From: an uncultured delta proteobacterium | Lineage (GTDB): Bacteria > RBG-13-61-14 > DRUE01 | Reading direction: 5' to 3' | Assembly: GCA_903930515.1 (NCBI GenBank) | Contig: CAIYYW010000234.1 | Coordinates: 1 to 28,619 of the forward strand | Length of the DNA: 28,619 nucleotides | Shown: piece by piece, positions 15,668 to 23,896 of the stretch | Layout: every line of letters starts with the position of its first letter | How positions within the stretch are numbered: position 1 is the first letter of the stretch | Translations under genes and position numbers: made by a program | Notes under the pieces: generated by a model | What the model was told of the DNA's origin: nothing | What the model saw: only the letters and a program-made list of their open reading frames with translations | Database searches by the model: none

Positions 15668-17095
15668 TTAGACCACCGCCTCGGGCCAGGTCAGGTGGAT
15701 CATATCCAAAACCACCGCGGGCCAGTTGAAGGGATGGGCGTTTTTGCCCTGGCCGGACCGGCAGTCGTAGTATTCCCAGAAGCCCTGGTTGCGGATCATC
15801 TTGGCGGTGCGGCGGGTGAGTTCTTTGGCGAGGTCGGTGTAGCCGTGGGTAAGCAATCCCTCGCAGATCATCCAGTTCATATTGGTCCAGATGCAGTAGC
15901 CGCGCCAGAGCAGCAGGTCCTCAAAATAAATCTTTTCCCGGTCCAACTCGTCCTTGGCGTTGAAGCTGACCAGGTAGGGGAGCCAGAACTCGGCCGGGTT
16001 ATGGAAGTGCTCTTTCACGAGCCGCTCGGCCTGGTCTTGGGGAAGGTGCTCGCTCATCAGCGGGAGCAGGGAGGCGCAGGTGGTTCGCTTGGCGAATTTC
16101 GGGTCCTTAAGGTCATAGCGGGACCAGAACAATCCGGCCTGGTCGTCCCAATGTATTTTCCGGATGGCCTCGGTCATCTGTTTCGCCTGGTTCCGGTATT
16201 GCTCGGCCTTTGCTTTGTCGCCCGCCTGTTCAAACATCCTGCTCACCGCGGTCACCGCCCGGATGGTGATGGCGATCACATTCATATCCTCCACGATGAA
16301 CCAGTTGTCAGCCGCGATTTTTTTAAGGTCGTATCCGAGTTCCTTCTGGCGGTCAAACATTTTTGGATAAAGGAACATCCGATAGGGTCCTCCCAGGGGC
16401 GTGCGGTAGTCCAGATCCAGGATCTGGTCATAAGCCGGGGAGGAATCGGTTCCGGATTCCCAGGGATGGATGATGCTGGGAAGGCCGGTCTGGAACAGGT
16501 CGCGCGTGACCGTGAGATACTGGATTGCCCTTTCAAAACGAGGGAGCAGGCGCGTGAGCCAGGCGCGGTCTTTGGTGTTCTGATAAATTTTTTCCGCGGA
16601 AATGATGAAGCTGGGCGGGTCCACCTGGACCGAGACCCCGTCCTGGAACTGGCTTTGGCTCAACTGGTTGCCGAGCTTGTGCCGCAAGTCCTGGTTCTGC
16701 TTGATCTCCTTGAACTGGACCTCGTGGGGCACCCTTCCGTCCGGCCTTTGCTGGAGCATCAAGAACTCCACTTCCGAGGCCGCCATCTTCGGGTCAATCC
16801 GGTTCATGCCGATGGTATGCCATCCCGAGTCCCAGGCAAAGAGGGAGGGATAGGTCCCAAGCGCCGGCATATGGAAATAGTATCCCTGAAGCTCCGTCCG
16901 GTTGCCCGCGAAAGTTTTCTCCGCCTCACTCTTGAGCGCCTGGTAATCCTCCTTGGTCACCGGGCCGTCCGGGATCGGATACGCCGGCGCCGGCTTTTTC
17001 GCGTGGGCGCGCGAAGAAATTTGAGAGCCGAGCGCGATTGCCCCGCTCATTCCGGCAACCTTTAAAAAATTCCTCCGATCAAAATCCCCTTTCAT
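15668..17095 (-). CDS. Tat-exported glycoside hydrolase, trehalase/GH63 (MGH1-like) type
   Basis: This 475-residue protein starts with a twin-arginine signal: DRRNFLKVAG (6-15) with Arg7-Arg8, a hydrophobic stretch and AHA at 30-32, so it should be exported folded. The mature part resembles the (alpha/alpha)6-barrel family of trehalases, GH63 enzymes and mannosylglycerate hydrolases: LFAWDSGWHTIGM (85-97), DGRVPHE (119-125), WESGTDSSPAY (212-222) with acid candidate Asp217, WTNMNW (403-408) and FWEYYDCRSG (439-448) with base candidate Glu441. The frame is open upstream to 17488, but AAAGGAGG (17107-17100) favours the ATG at 17095, or the adjacent ATG at 17098, and only these place the Tat motif at the N-terminus. 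It follows plsY by 17 bases. The substrate is likely an alpha-linked glucoside or mannoside, not determined. Confidence 0.78.
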   Translation of the reverse strand: MKGDFDRRNFLKVAGMSGAIALGSQISSRAHAKKPAPAYPIPDGPVTKEDYQALKSEAEKTFAGNRTELQGYYFHMPALGTYPSLFAWDSGWHTIGMNRIDPKMAASEVEFLMLQQRPDGRVPHEVQFKEIKQNQDLRHKLGNQLSQSQFQDGVSVQVDPPSFIISAEKIYQNTKDRAWLTRLLPRFERAIQYLTVTRDLFQTGLPSIIHPWESGTDSSPAYDQILDLDYRTPLGGPYRMFLYPKMFDRQKELGYDLKKIAADNWFIVEDMNVIAITIRAVTAVSRMFEQAGDKAKAEQYRNQAKQMTEAIRKIHWDDQAGLFWSRYDLKDPKFAKRTTCASLLPLMSEHLPQDQAERLVKEHFHNPAEFWLPYLVSFNAKDELDREKIYFEDLLLWRGYCIWTNMNWMICEGLLTHGYTDLAKELTRRTAKMIRNQGFWEYYDCRSGQGKNAHPFNWPAVVLDMIHLTWPEAVV

Positions 17096-17112
17096 CATTC
17101 CTCCTTTTTCAT

Positions 17113-17718
17113 TTATCCAATTTTTTGAATCGGTTTTTCCTTTCCCTGCAACAGCCGGGCGATGTTGGAATAATGCGACAGAATCACCGCGATTACAATC
17201 GCAAGCGAGGTATATAATATCCATCGGTCCTGTTTCAACCCCAGGATCAGGATCGGGAGCGAGATTGCGGCGATGATGCTGGCCAGGCCCGCGATCCGGG
17301 ATACGGCCAAAATCAAAATCCAGATTCCCAGGCAGAGCAAGGCCGGGATGGGCGAGATCGCAACCATTGCCCCGAACCCGGTGGCAACCCCTTTGCCGCC
17401 TTTGAATTTCAGGTAGGGCGAAAAAATATGACCGAGGACCGCGACCACCGCGGCGACTCCGGTCAAGATCCCTTTCCCAAACAGCCACTCAAAGATCAGG
17501 ACCGGCGCCGCTCCCTTTAAGCCGTCCAAGCCGAACGCCAGGGCCGCGTATCTCCATCCCAGGACGCGATAGACATTGGTCGCGCCGATATTTCCGGAGC
17601 CGATTTCTCGGAGGTCCTTTTTTTTCAGTCTGGCCAGGATCATTCCGAAGGGAATTGCCCCGATCAGGAAAAAGATCAGATAGATCAAAACCAGTTTGAT
17701 CAGGTTAAGGGTCTGCAT
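17113..17718 (-). CDS. plsY: Acyl-phosphate:glycerol-3-phosphate acyltransferase PlsY
   Basis: This inner-membrane enzyme transfers an acyl group from acyl-phosphate to glycerol 3-phosphate, the first step of phospholipid synthesis in most bacteria. The 201-residue product has the expected length, several membrane helices, and all three conserved loops: GSGNIGATN (40-48), GHIFSPYLKFKGGKGVAT (96-113) and SHYSNIARLLQGKE (181-194). An in-frame extension to 17790 adds 24 residues overlapping the upstream gene; the ATG at 17718 gives the normal N-terminus. The start lies eight bases after the stop of the upstream glycosidase with only a weak ribosome site, suggesting translational coupling. A housekeeping lipid gene between two exported glycosidases is unusual. 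PlsX, its usual partner that makes acyl-phosphate, is not in the window. Confidence 0.95.
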   Translation of the reverse strand: MQTLNLIKLVLIYLIFFLIGAIPFGMILARLKKKDLREIGSGNIGATNVYRVLGWRYAALAFGLDGLKGAAPVLIFEWLFGKGILTGVAAVVAVLGHIFSPYLKFKGGKGVATGFGAMVAISPIPALLCLGIWILILAVSRIAGLASIIAAISLPILILGLKQDRWILYTSLAIVIAVILSHYSNIARLLQGKEKPIQKIG

Positions 17719-17726
17719 TTTATCGG

Positions 17727-20084
17727 CTAATCCAGTTTGAGCTGATACTCCCGCTCCAAATCCATCTGGTAGGGCTTGCCCTTGATCCATACGGTAAAAG
17801 ATTTTTCCGCAATTTCCTGATACGGGTCGGTCAGCTTGACCTTGAGGGATTTGGACTTCAGCAAAGGCAATCCGTCCGCGCTTTGCATCTCCATTCTGGG
17901 GACCGTCATCCCGGCCCGGATCCGGTAGAAATCAGAACGGGTCTGAAAATCCCGGGCCTCGCGGAGGTATCCCTGGATTTGGGAGTCACGGTCAAAAAGG
18001 AACCGCTGATGCTGATACCGCTCCAGGATCATCTCCAGGGTGAAGGCCGAGCTCCAGCCGAACTGCGCCGAGGCATAGCCGCTGGTGGGCTTCTGGTTCA
18101 GGTAACTGCCGGTAATGGGATCGTAGGTTTCAAAGATGCCTTTGATCCCGCCCTGGTCCGCCATCATTGAAAGGAGACGCTCGCGCAATTCCGCGGCTTC
18201 TTTCTCGTAACCGAATTTGAACAGGGTTTCCAGGGCCGAGTATGCCGAAAACATCCAGATCCTGCTTTTCCATCCGGGTATGGAATTATCAAAATATTTA
18301 TCATTATATGCAACCACCGGAATCGGGTATTTGCCGAAAAATTCCTCCGGGTTCAACAGATGCTTTTCAATCACGGTCCGAGCCTTTTGCTCGTCCAGGG
18401 TGGCCCCGGCAAAGGCCGGGAACCAGATCGCGGGCGTGAGCACCTTGAAATGGGTGTAATTCCCTTTCCTGCCGTAGGTGTCCAGCCAGCAGCCGCATTC
18501 CGGGTCCCACAAAATCTCGTCGGTCTTCGCGGCAAGCGTCTGGGCCTCGGCGCGCCAATTCTTCGCCTCCTCGGGCTTTCCCAAATCGTCCGCCCATTTC
18601 GCCATCGCGTCATAATAAAAATACACCCAGGGGTTCAGGTCCGCGTTGTCCAAAGGCTTGGTCTTGAACGCGATCACCTCGCCCAGCGATCCGACATAGC
18701 TGATGAAAGGTCCCGGAGCGACATAGTTCATCCGCGGCGAATTGTCCCAGCCGCCCTCGTCCTGGCTCAGGTATTCAAACAGGCCGTTATGGTTCTGGTC
18801 CCGCGCCCGTTTCCACCAATCCAGATAAAGCTTCCCCTTCTCATACATTTCCTTTTCAAACGGCATAGACCCCGGGTCGTCGGGGTAGCGCTCCAGGATC
18901 TGAACCCCGCTGTACCCGAACACCGGCGACTGCGAATGCGGCGTGATCGGTTTGGCCCGCTCATCCTCCATATGCGCGAGGTAGCCGTCACTGCGCTGCG
19001 CCTGGAAAATCGCCTGGATCACCTCCCTCGCCATCTCCGGCTTGAACTCGGAATAGCCGAGCGCCTCAAAGCCCGAGTCCCAGAGCCAGAACCAGTTGTA
19101 ATGGACCTTGGTCGGGACGCAGCCCCAGTATTTCATATTCCCGCGCGGGGCATACAAGGCGTTGTCCAGAGCGGTCGCGGCCATCAGGTAAAGCTCAAGA
19201 TATTCCGGCTTGCCCGAATTCAAATGAGGCCGGGGCAGGGAATTGAAAAATCGGTCGGTCTCGGAATTCATTTTTTCCCAGGCCGACTGCGCGGACTGAA
19301 AATTTTTCCCGGCTTCCGAAACCAGGGCCTGCGCCTGCTTGGCGCTGTCCGGCTCGTATCCGAAAATATAGCTGAACCATTTGCTCTCCCCAGGAGCCAG
19401 CTCCAGCTCTTTTCCGCTCCCCTCAAAACCGCCCCGAATCGGCGCGAACGAAATTTCACCCGAATTATTCCCGGCCAGCGCGAGATAGTTTTTCCCGACC
19501 GTGGTGGTGGGTTGGACACTAAATTTGAACACCGCGGGATCAGCCGGGCTTGATTTTTGGAAGGAAAAACTTTTGCCCTTTTTAGCCAGGCTCAAGATCG
19601 GGGCAAGCCTGAGGTCTTTCCCGGATTTATTCTCCACCTTGACGCTGATCACATATTGGTCCAATCCCAGGAAATGAACATAAGCGAGCGCGGAAAAATC
19701 CTTGAACTCCGCCTGCTCCTGCCAGCCGTAATATGCGAATTGAATCTTGCGCCGATCGGCCTGGTCAAGTCGCTCCCCGTTTTCCAGAAAAGCGATTGAG
19801 CTGACCATAAATAATCCGGTGCGGGAATAGTCCAGCACATTCTTGCCGGTGGCGCAGGCGAAATGAAGCACCCCGGCGAATTCTTTCTTCTCCGCCTCCG
19901 CCTTCAGCCCGAGATGACTTCCATACGGACTTAACGGGCCGCCGTTGTCGCGGAAGGCCTCGGGGAATTGGCTGATATAAGTCGGAGACCCGGAAAAACT
20001 AACGCCCGGAGTCAATGACAGTCCCTGCCCGAAAGCCGAACCCGCGGCCAGGAACGCTATTAAATACACCATCACCCGCTTCAT
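17727..20084 (-). CDS. Sec-exported glycoside hydrolase, GH63-like (YgjK type)
   Basis: This 785-residue protein starts with a Sec signal peptide (about 1-19, ending SAFG). An N-terminal beta-sandwich-like region (about 25-250) is followed by an (alpha/alpha)6 catalytic region (about 290-690) and a short C-terminal beta segment (about 715-785). Motifs of the GH63/trehalase group are clear: FWLWDSGFEALGYSEF (332-347), RSDGYLAHME, GGWDNSPRM (444-452) with acid candidate Asp447, GWKSRIWMF, and IFETYDPITG (650-659) with base candidate Glu652, followed by FGWSSAF. Length and layout resemble the E. coli periplasmic alpha-glucosidase YgjK. AAAAGGGGG (20100-20092) seven bases upstream supports the ATG at 20084. 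It is first in a probable three-gene operon with plsY and the smaller Tat-exported relative. An alpha-glucosidase on short oligosaccharides is the best guess. Confidence 0.85.
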   Translation of the reverse strand: MKRVMVYLIAFLAAGSAFGQGLSLTPGVSFSGSPTYISQFPEAFRDNGGPLSPYGSHLGLKAEAEKKEFAGVLHFACATGKNVLDYSRTGLFMVSSIAFLENGERLDQADRRKIQFAYYGWQEQAEFKDFSALAYVHFLGLDQYVISVKVENKSGKDLRLAPILSLAKKGKSFSFQKSSPADPAVFKFSVQPTTTVGKNYLALAGNNSGEISFAPIRGGFEGSGKELELAPGESKWFSYIFGYEPDSAKQAQALVSEAGKNFQSAQSAWEKMNSETDRFFNSLPRPHLNSGKPEYLELYLMAATALDNALYAPRGNMKYWGCVPTKVHYNWFWLWDSGFEALGYSEFKPEMAREVIQAIFQAQRSDGYLAHMEDERAKPITPHSQSPVFGYSGVQILERYPDDPGSMPFEKEMYEKGKLYLDWWKRARDQNHNGLFEYLSQDEGGWDNSPRMNYVAPGPFISYVGSLGEVIAFKTKPLDNADLNPWVYFYYDAMAKWADDLGKPEEAKNWRAEAQTLAAKTDEILWDPECGCWLDTYGRKGNYTHFKVLTPAIWFPAFAGATLDEQKARTVIEKHLLNPEEFFGKYPIPVVAYNDKYFDNSIPGWKSRIWMFSAYSALETLFKFGYEKEAAELRERLLSMMADQGGIKGIFETYDPITGSYLNQKPTSGYASAQFGWSSAFTLEMILERYQHQRFLFDRDSQIQGYLREARDFQTRSDFYRIRAGMTVPRMEMQSADGLPLLKSKSLKVKLTDPYQEIAEKSFTVWIKGKPYQMDLEREYQLKLD

Positions 20085-20139
20085 TGGTTTACCCCCTTTT
20101 TGGAAAAACCTTTTCCGGCCTTATTTTACCATTCCCGGC

Positions 20140-20169
20140 TTGGGAGCAAAATGCGGTTTATGGTAGAGT
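20140..20169 (+). promoter_or_regulatory. Candidate promoter for the UroD-family gene
   Basis: TTGGGA (20140-20145) and TAGAGT (20164-20169) each match four of six consensus bases with an 18-base spacer. The -10 is preceded by TGG, making an extended -10. The string ATGGTAGAGT (20160-20169) nearly recurs upstream of the crotonase gene at 23897-23906. The match is modest. Confidence 0.4.
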
Positions 20170-20226
20170 GATGGGGAAGATATTTTTAAATGCTTGCGGG
20201 TAAAAATCGCAAGCCAAGGGGAATAA

Positions 20227-21330
20227 ATGAACGGGAAAGAAAGAATAATGACCGCGCTCCAACGGGGAGTGCCGGATCTGGTTCCGATCTGGGAGATGGC
20301 CTACAACGAGCCGAGCATCATCGGGATCGCGAAACATTTTATCGCCGAGGCCGAGCTTCCGAAACCCAAGCTGATTATGGATATGACTCCGGAGGAAAAA
20401 TTCCGCCTGATCGGGGGATTGATGGCGATGGTGCGCGGGCTGGATTTGGACGGTGTTACCGCGATTTCGCTTGCGCCCAGGACCAGGCTGGATCAGCAAC
20501 ATATGAAGGATTCGTTGGGAGTGGTTTATCATCTGAGCGATTTTGGCGAGCCCTATCCGGTTTCCGGGCCGATCAACGAGATGGCTGATCTGAAAAAATT
20601 CCGGATGCGTCCGTCGGAGGACGCGGATTTCGTGATGCTGGAGGTTTTCCGCAAGAGCTTTCCGGACCGCGCCATTGCCTATCATCTGCCGGGCACTTTC
20701 AAGCTGAGCTGGACCTTGCGCGGCTCAATGGAAAAACTGCTGATGGACTATCTGCTGGACCCGGAGCTGGCGCAAAGCCTGGCCCGGATGGTCACGGACC
20801 ATTGCCTGGAATCGGTGGAGCGGGCGTTTCAAAAGGGAGCCGACTTCATCATCCTGGAAGGCGACCTGGCTTACAATCCCGGCCCGATGATGAGTCCGAA
20901 GCATTACCAACAATTTATTTTCCCCTATCATCGGGAGATTTGCGCGGTTGCGCACAAATGCCGCGGAAAAATCGTCAAGCACAGCGACGGCAAACTGACC
21001 CCCCTGGTGCCGCTCCTGATTGAAGCCGGGTTTGACGGCATCCATCCCATTCAGCCGCAATGTATGGAGATCGGCGGGATCAAGCGGGAGTTCGGAAGCA
21101 AGGTTTGCATCCTGGGAAATATTGATTGCAGCTTCCTGCTCGTGTTCGGAACGCCGGAAGAAGTCCGGGAGAGTGTGAAAGAGACCATTGCCCGGGCCGC
21201 GCCCGGAGGCGGATACATCATCAGCTCGAGCAACTCGATTCACCCCGGCTGCCGGCCGGAAAATTATTTGGCGATGGTGGAGGCGGCCCGGAGATACGGG
21301 AAGTATCCGGAATTGGCAAATGGGCGCTGA
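20227..21330 (+). CDS. Uroporphyrinogen decarboxylase (UroD)-family protein of unknown substrate
   Basis: This 367-residue cytoplasmic protein has the UroD/MtaA-type TIM-barrel pattern: NGKERIMTALQRGVPDLVP (2-20), DSLGVVY, PGTFKLSW, a block ADFIILEGDLAYN (206-217), MSPKHYQQFIFPYHREI (222-238), KHSDGKLTPL (251-260, His252), AGFDGIHPIQP (267-277) and ILGNIDC (295-301). It lacks the N-terminal Arg-rich RQAGRYMP signature of the haem enzyme HemE, so haem synthesis is unlikely. It also lacks the His-x-Cys zinc motif I associate with methylcobamide:CoM methyltransferases, and no corrinoid protein gene is nearby. Relatives are typically annotated as UroD-family proteins, some being methyltransferases or acting on aromatic or plant-derived compounds. 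AAGGGGA (20216-20222) precedes the ATG. It appears to be a single-gene unit, ending one base before the stop of the convergent reductase gene. Confidence 0.85.
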   Translation: MNGKERIMTALQRGVPDLVPIWEMAYNEPSIIGIAKHFIAEAELPKPKLIMDMTPEEKFRLIGGLMAMVRGLDLDGVTAISLAPRTRLDQQHMKDSLGVVYHLSDFGEPYPVSGPINEMADLKKFRMRPSEDADFVMLEVFRKSFPDRAIAYHLPGTFKLSWTLRGSMEKLLMDYLLDPELAQSLARMVTDHCLESVERAFQKGADFIILEGDLAYNPGPMMSPKHYQQFIFPYHREICAVAHKCRGKIVKHSDGKLTPLVPLLIEAGFDGIHPIQPQCMEIGGIKREFGSKVCILGNIDCSFLLVFGTPEEVRESVKETIARAAPGGGYIISSSNSIHPGCRPENYLAMVEAARRYGKYPELANGR

Positions 21331-22362
21331 TCAGAGATTTTTCTTAATCTCCTTCCAGACTTCTTTTACATCCAGGGGCTTGAACTCGGGCTTGGCGAAT
21401 TCTCTTTTGCACAACTCGTAGATGGCGCGGTTGTAGGGAGCTTTCATCCCGACTTTGTCCGCGAGTTGCACGATATATCCGTTGATGGATTCCAGTTCGG
21501 TCTCCGAGCCTTTCCTTTGCAGAACATCCTGCGCCATGGAGCTGATGATCATTTTCTTCTCATTTTTGGAAAAGAGGGGACGGGTGATGACTTTGGGAAA
21601 ATTGACGGCCATCCAGAAAGTGAACCAGGAGGGCATTCCGCCCAGCTTGCATTCGCGGCTTCCCGCGCTCTTGATGATTTGGGAGCCTTCATAAAGCAGG
21701 TTGGTGAGGATGTTCTGGAACAGGTCGGGGTCGGAGATGGGCTGGAAGCGGTGGCCGAGCAGGGCGGTCACGGAATTCGCCAGGTTGACCACGATCTTGC
21801 AGTGGACCGCGTCCTGCAAATGGTTGGTGATGATGGTTTCCACGCCCAGGTTGAAAATGTCCGCGACCGCTTTCATCTCATCCTGCATTTTATTGTCAAC
21901 CGCGCCGAACACCAGCGGTCCTTTTTTTTGATACCCGATCAAGCCCGGCTGGTCCATCCAGGCGTTGTAACAAATCACGCAATAGATTATTTTGGAAAAA
22001 TATTTGGGGAGGATGGTCTGGTTGATGATGCCGTTGGCCATGGAAAGGATGATGGGCCGGTCTCCCAATTTGTCCTTGATCATTTTCGCGACCTTGTCCA
22101 GGCTGTAGTTCTTGACCGTGACCACGACCAGGTCAGCGTCCCGCGCCTGGCTCAAATCGTCCATAACCTTGACCTTCACATTTTTCTTTTGCTCCGGAGC
22201 GTCGCTGCCATAAAGGGTCAGCCCCTTCTGTTTCAAGGCCTCGGCCACCAGGCCCTGGTCGTAAAAATACAGGTCCTGATAATGAGGCGCGATCCATCCG
22301 CCGACTGACCCGCCGACCGCCCCAACCCCGAAAAACACGATTTTCATTTTTTTCTGTTCCAT
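21331..22362 (-). CDS. Ketopantoate reductase (PanE/ApbA)-family oxidoreductase
   Basis: This NAD(P)-dependent reductase family includes the enzyme that turns 2-dehydropantoate into pantoate for coenzyme A, along with many homologues acting on other 2-oxo acids. The 343-residue product has the nucleotide-binding motif FFGVGAVGG (10-18), VVVTVKNY (79-86), SMANGI (107-112), a DAVHCKIVVNLANS stretch with the family Lys-x3-Asn pair (Lys189, Asn193), and a C-terminal block with QDVLQRKGSETELESINGYI (278-297) supplying the usual Glu. Two starts are possible: ATG 22368 touches AGGAGG directly, whereas ATG 22362 has a proper six-base spacing, so I chose 22362. It follows the GH105-type gene by 52 bases on the same strand. 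No other pantothenate genes are present, so a role on a sugar-derived 2-oxo acid is possible, but this is inference. Confidence 0.85.
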   Translation of the reverse strand: MEQKKMKIVFFGVGAVGGSVGGWIAPHYQDLYFYDQGLVAEALKQKGLTLYGSDAPEQKKNVKVKVMDDLSQARDADLVVVTVKNYSLDKVAKMIKDKLGDRPIILSMANGIINQTILPKYFSKIIYCVICYNAWMDQPGLIGYQKKGPLVFGAVDNKMQDEMKAVADIFNLGVETIITNHLQDAVHCKIVVNLANSVTALLGHRFQPISDPDLFQNILTNLLYEGSQIIKSAGSRECKLGGMPSWFTFWMAVNFPKVITRPLFSKNEKKMIISSMAQDVLQRKGSETELESINGYIVQLADKVGMKAPYNRAIYELCKREFAKPEFKPLDVKEVWKEIKKNL

Positions 22363-22414
22363 TTCCATCCTCCTGATCCGTCCCCGGAAATTTCTTCAAG
22401 CCGCTCTCTAAATA

Positions 22415-23824
22415 TCACTTTTCATAAAATAAGTAAATGTTTCCGCGATAGTTCTGCGGGAATCCGCTGATGATAATTTGTTTTCCGTCCGCGTCAACCC
22501 GGGTTTTGGGCAAAGGTTTGCCCGGAAAAACCGCCTGGACTTTGGGATAGGCCTCGGGAAAATCCGGGTTGATTCCGCGGAGTTTATCTGGGGATACGCT
22601 CGCTTGATCGCGGCTTAGGGTGAGTTCGGAAACGCTTAGCCTGACACATTCCACCTGATCGGCTTGGGCCAAGACCTCGGGAGAAAGCCGGGACATCGCG
22701 GTGGCCGCGAGCAGGAACGCTCCCACGCCGAATGATTCGGAGTTGTTCTCAAAGTCAATATTCACGGGCTTATTCCCGACCGGCTGCACCCGCATAAGAC
22801 GGCCGTCGTCGCTTACGCTCAGCTTCAAAAAATGCCAGGCCTTCTGAACCACCGGGAGGTAATCCGGAGAAAGCTTCCCGTCCGCGATCATATTCGCCAT
22901 CATATAAACGATCAGTCCGGAGCCGGAAGTTTCGGGCATCCAATAGGTTTGCCGGGCGATAATGTCCGTGTTCCAGGTGCCGACGGTATTCCGATTATCC
23001 TTCAAAGATTTTGCCATAGAGACCAGGAGGCCGTCTATCCAGTCGGCGTCGGCCCGGTATTTGGGATCGGATTCCATCACCTTCAGGATCCGGTAAAAAG
23101 CCGCAACGGCCCAGCCGTTGCCCCGGCCCCACAGATACTTGCCCACATTCCAGCGGTCGTGCCAAAAAAGGCCGCTCTGCCCGTCTCGCAGAATGTCGGT
23201 ATATGCCTGGGCGTATTCCATGGAGATGGTCCTGGCGTCCTTGCCATTCGGGATTTGGTAAGCGCCCGCGGCCTGTCCGCGCGCCGCGAGAAAAGTCGGG
23301 ACCATATAAAGGTCGTCCACCCAGAAGAGCATCCAGTAATCGCGGTACCCGGTCCCGAGTTGGGAAAATTTCCGGCCCTGGAAAATCAGCGTGATCATTT
23401 CATTGGTCAGGTCGAGGTGGCGGGAGGTCTTGCCGGAGCGGTTGTAAAGCCAGATGTAGGTCTGGCCGGCTCCGAGAGCGTCTCCGTGCCAGATCGGGAT
23501 CGGATATTTTCCCGGATCGCGATCTCCCCAGGCTTCCACATATTCCAAGTAGCGCTTCGCGGGCGAGCCGTTTGCCTCGGTCCGGTCGTAAAGCCCGGTG
23601 ACCCCGGTCATCAGGGTGGCGTCTTCCCAGTATAAATTATGATGCAAAATGAATTTCGGCTGTTCGTTGGCAAAAGCGTAAATCTTCCCGAACAACTCAT
23701 AATCGGCAACCGCTCCGGCAACCATCAGCGGGTCCGCGACCTGATCCATCCCCGCGGCCCTCGCGGCTCCCTGCAACAGGAAAATTGAGGCGGCCAGGAA
23801 TAAATTGAGTTTGATCGGTTTCAT
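22415..23824 (-). CDS. Exported GH105-type unsaturated glucuronyl/galacturonyl hydrolase
   Basis: This 469-residue protein starts with a Sec signal peptide (about 1-23). The body fits the GH88/GH105 (alpha/alpha)6 family that removes the terminal unsaturated uronic acid left by polysaccharide lyases acting on pectin or similar polymers: YWEDATLMTGVTGLYD (65-80), IWHGDALGAGQTYIWLY (111-127), FWVDDLYMVPTF (167-178) with the expected catalytic Asp (Asp170 or Asp171), GLFWHDRWN (218-226), WGRGNGWAV (232-240), ETSGSGLIVYMMA (298-310) and ESFGVGAFLLAATAM. After the catalytic part (about 380) comes a tail of about 90 residues ending in a beta-rich segment I do not recognise. No polysaccharide lyase is in the window. 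There is no Shine-Dalgarno sequence, and a TAAAAT box lies only eight bases from the ATG. Confidence 0.88.
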   Translation of the reverse strand: MKPIKLNLFLAASIFLLQGAARAAGMDQVADPLMVAGAVADYELFGKIYAFANEQPKFILHHNLYWEDATLMTGVTGLYDRTEANGSPAKRYLEYVEAWGDRDPGKYPIPIWHGDALGAGQTYIWLYNRSGKTSRHLDLTNEMITLIFQGRKFSQLGTGYRDYWMLFWVDDLYMVPTFLAARGQAAGAYQIPNGKDARTISMEYAQAYTDILRDGQSGLFWHDRWNVGKYLWGRGNGWAVAAFYRILKVMESDPKYRADADWIDGLLVSMAKSLKDNRNTVGTWNTDIIARQTYWMPETSGSGLIVYMMANMIADGKLSPDYLPVVQKAWHFLKLSVSDDGRLMRVQPVGNKPVNIDFENNSESFGVGAFLLAATAMSRLSPEVLAQADQVECVRLSVSELTLSRDQASVSPDKLRGINPDFPEAYPKVQAVFPGKPLPKTRVDADGKQIIISGFPQNYRGNIYLFYEK

Positions 23825-23832
23825 TGGCGCTA

Positions 23833-23838
23833 ATTTTA
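23833..23838 (-). promoter_or_regulatory. Candidate -10 box for the GH105-type gene (near-leaderless)
   Basis: TAAAAT (minus strand, 23838-23833) matches five of six -10 bases and ends eight bases before the ATG at 23824, so transcription would begin about two or three bases before the start codon. No convincing -35 was found. The absence of a Shine-Dalgarno sequence fits a leaderless transcript. Confidence 0.35.
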
Positions 23839-23896
23839 TCCATTATTCCCGATCGCACAAAGCCGGGGGGCGCGAAATGAAATCTGAGGGAATTTA

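Noticed and set aside
15488-17065. 525-codon open frame on the plus strand opposite the Tat glycosidase
   Set aside because: It is antisense to a gene with clear catalytic motifs and a Tat signal. Its peptide is biased to G, V, L and H with no recognisable domain, as expected for a shadow frame in GC-rich DNA.
17099-17488. 130-residue N-terminal extension of the Tat glycosidase
   Set aside because: It overlaps plsY in another frame, has no motif and would bury the twin-arginine signal inside the protein.
17719-17790. 24-residue N-terminal extension of PlsY
   Set aside because: It overlaps the 3' end of the upstream glycosidase, and the family N-terminus begins at the ATG at 17718.
18360-19553. 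397-codon plus-strand frame opposite the GH63-like gene
   Set aside because: It is an Arg/Pro/His-rich peptide without motifs, lying within the conserved catalytic part of the minus-strand enzyme.
21466-22308. 280-codon plus-strand frame opposite the ketopantoate-reductase-like gene
   Set aside because: It is antisense to a gene with intact nucleotide-binding and catalytic motifs; the peptide is rich in His, Asp and Val with no domain.
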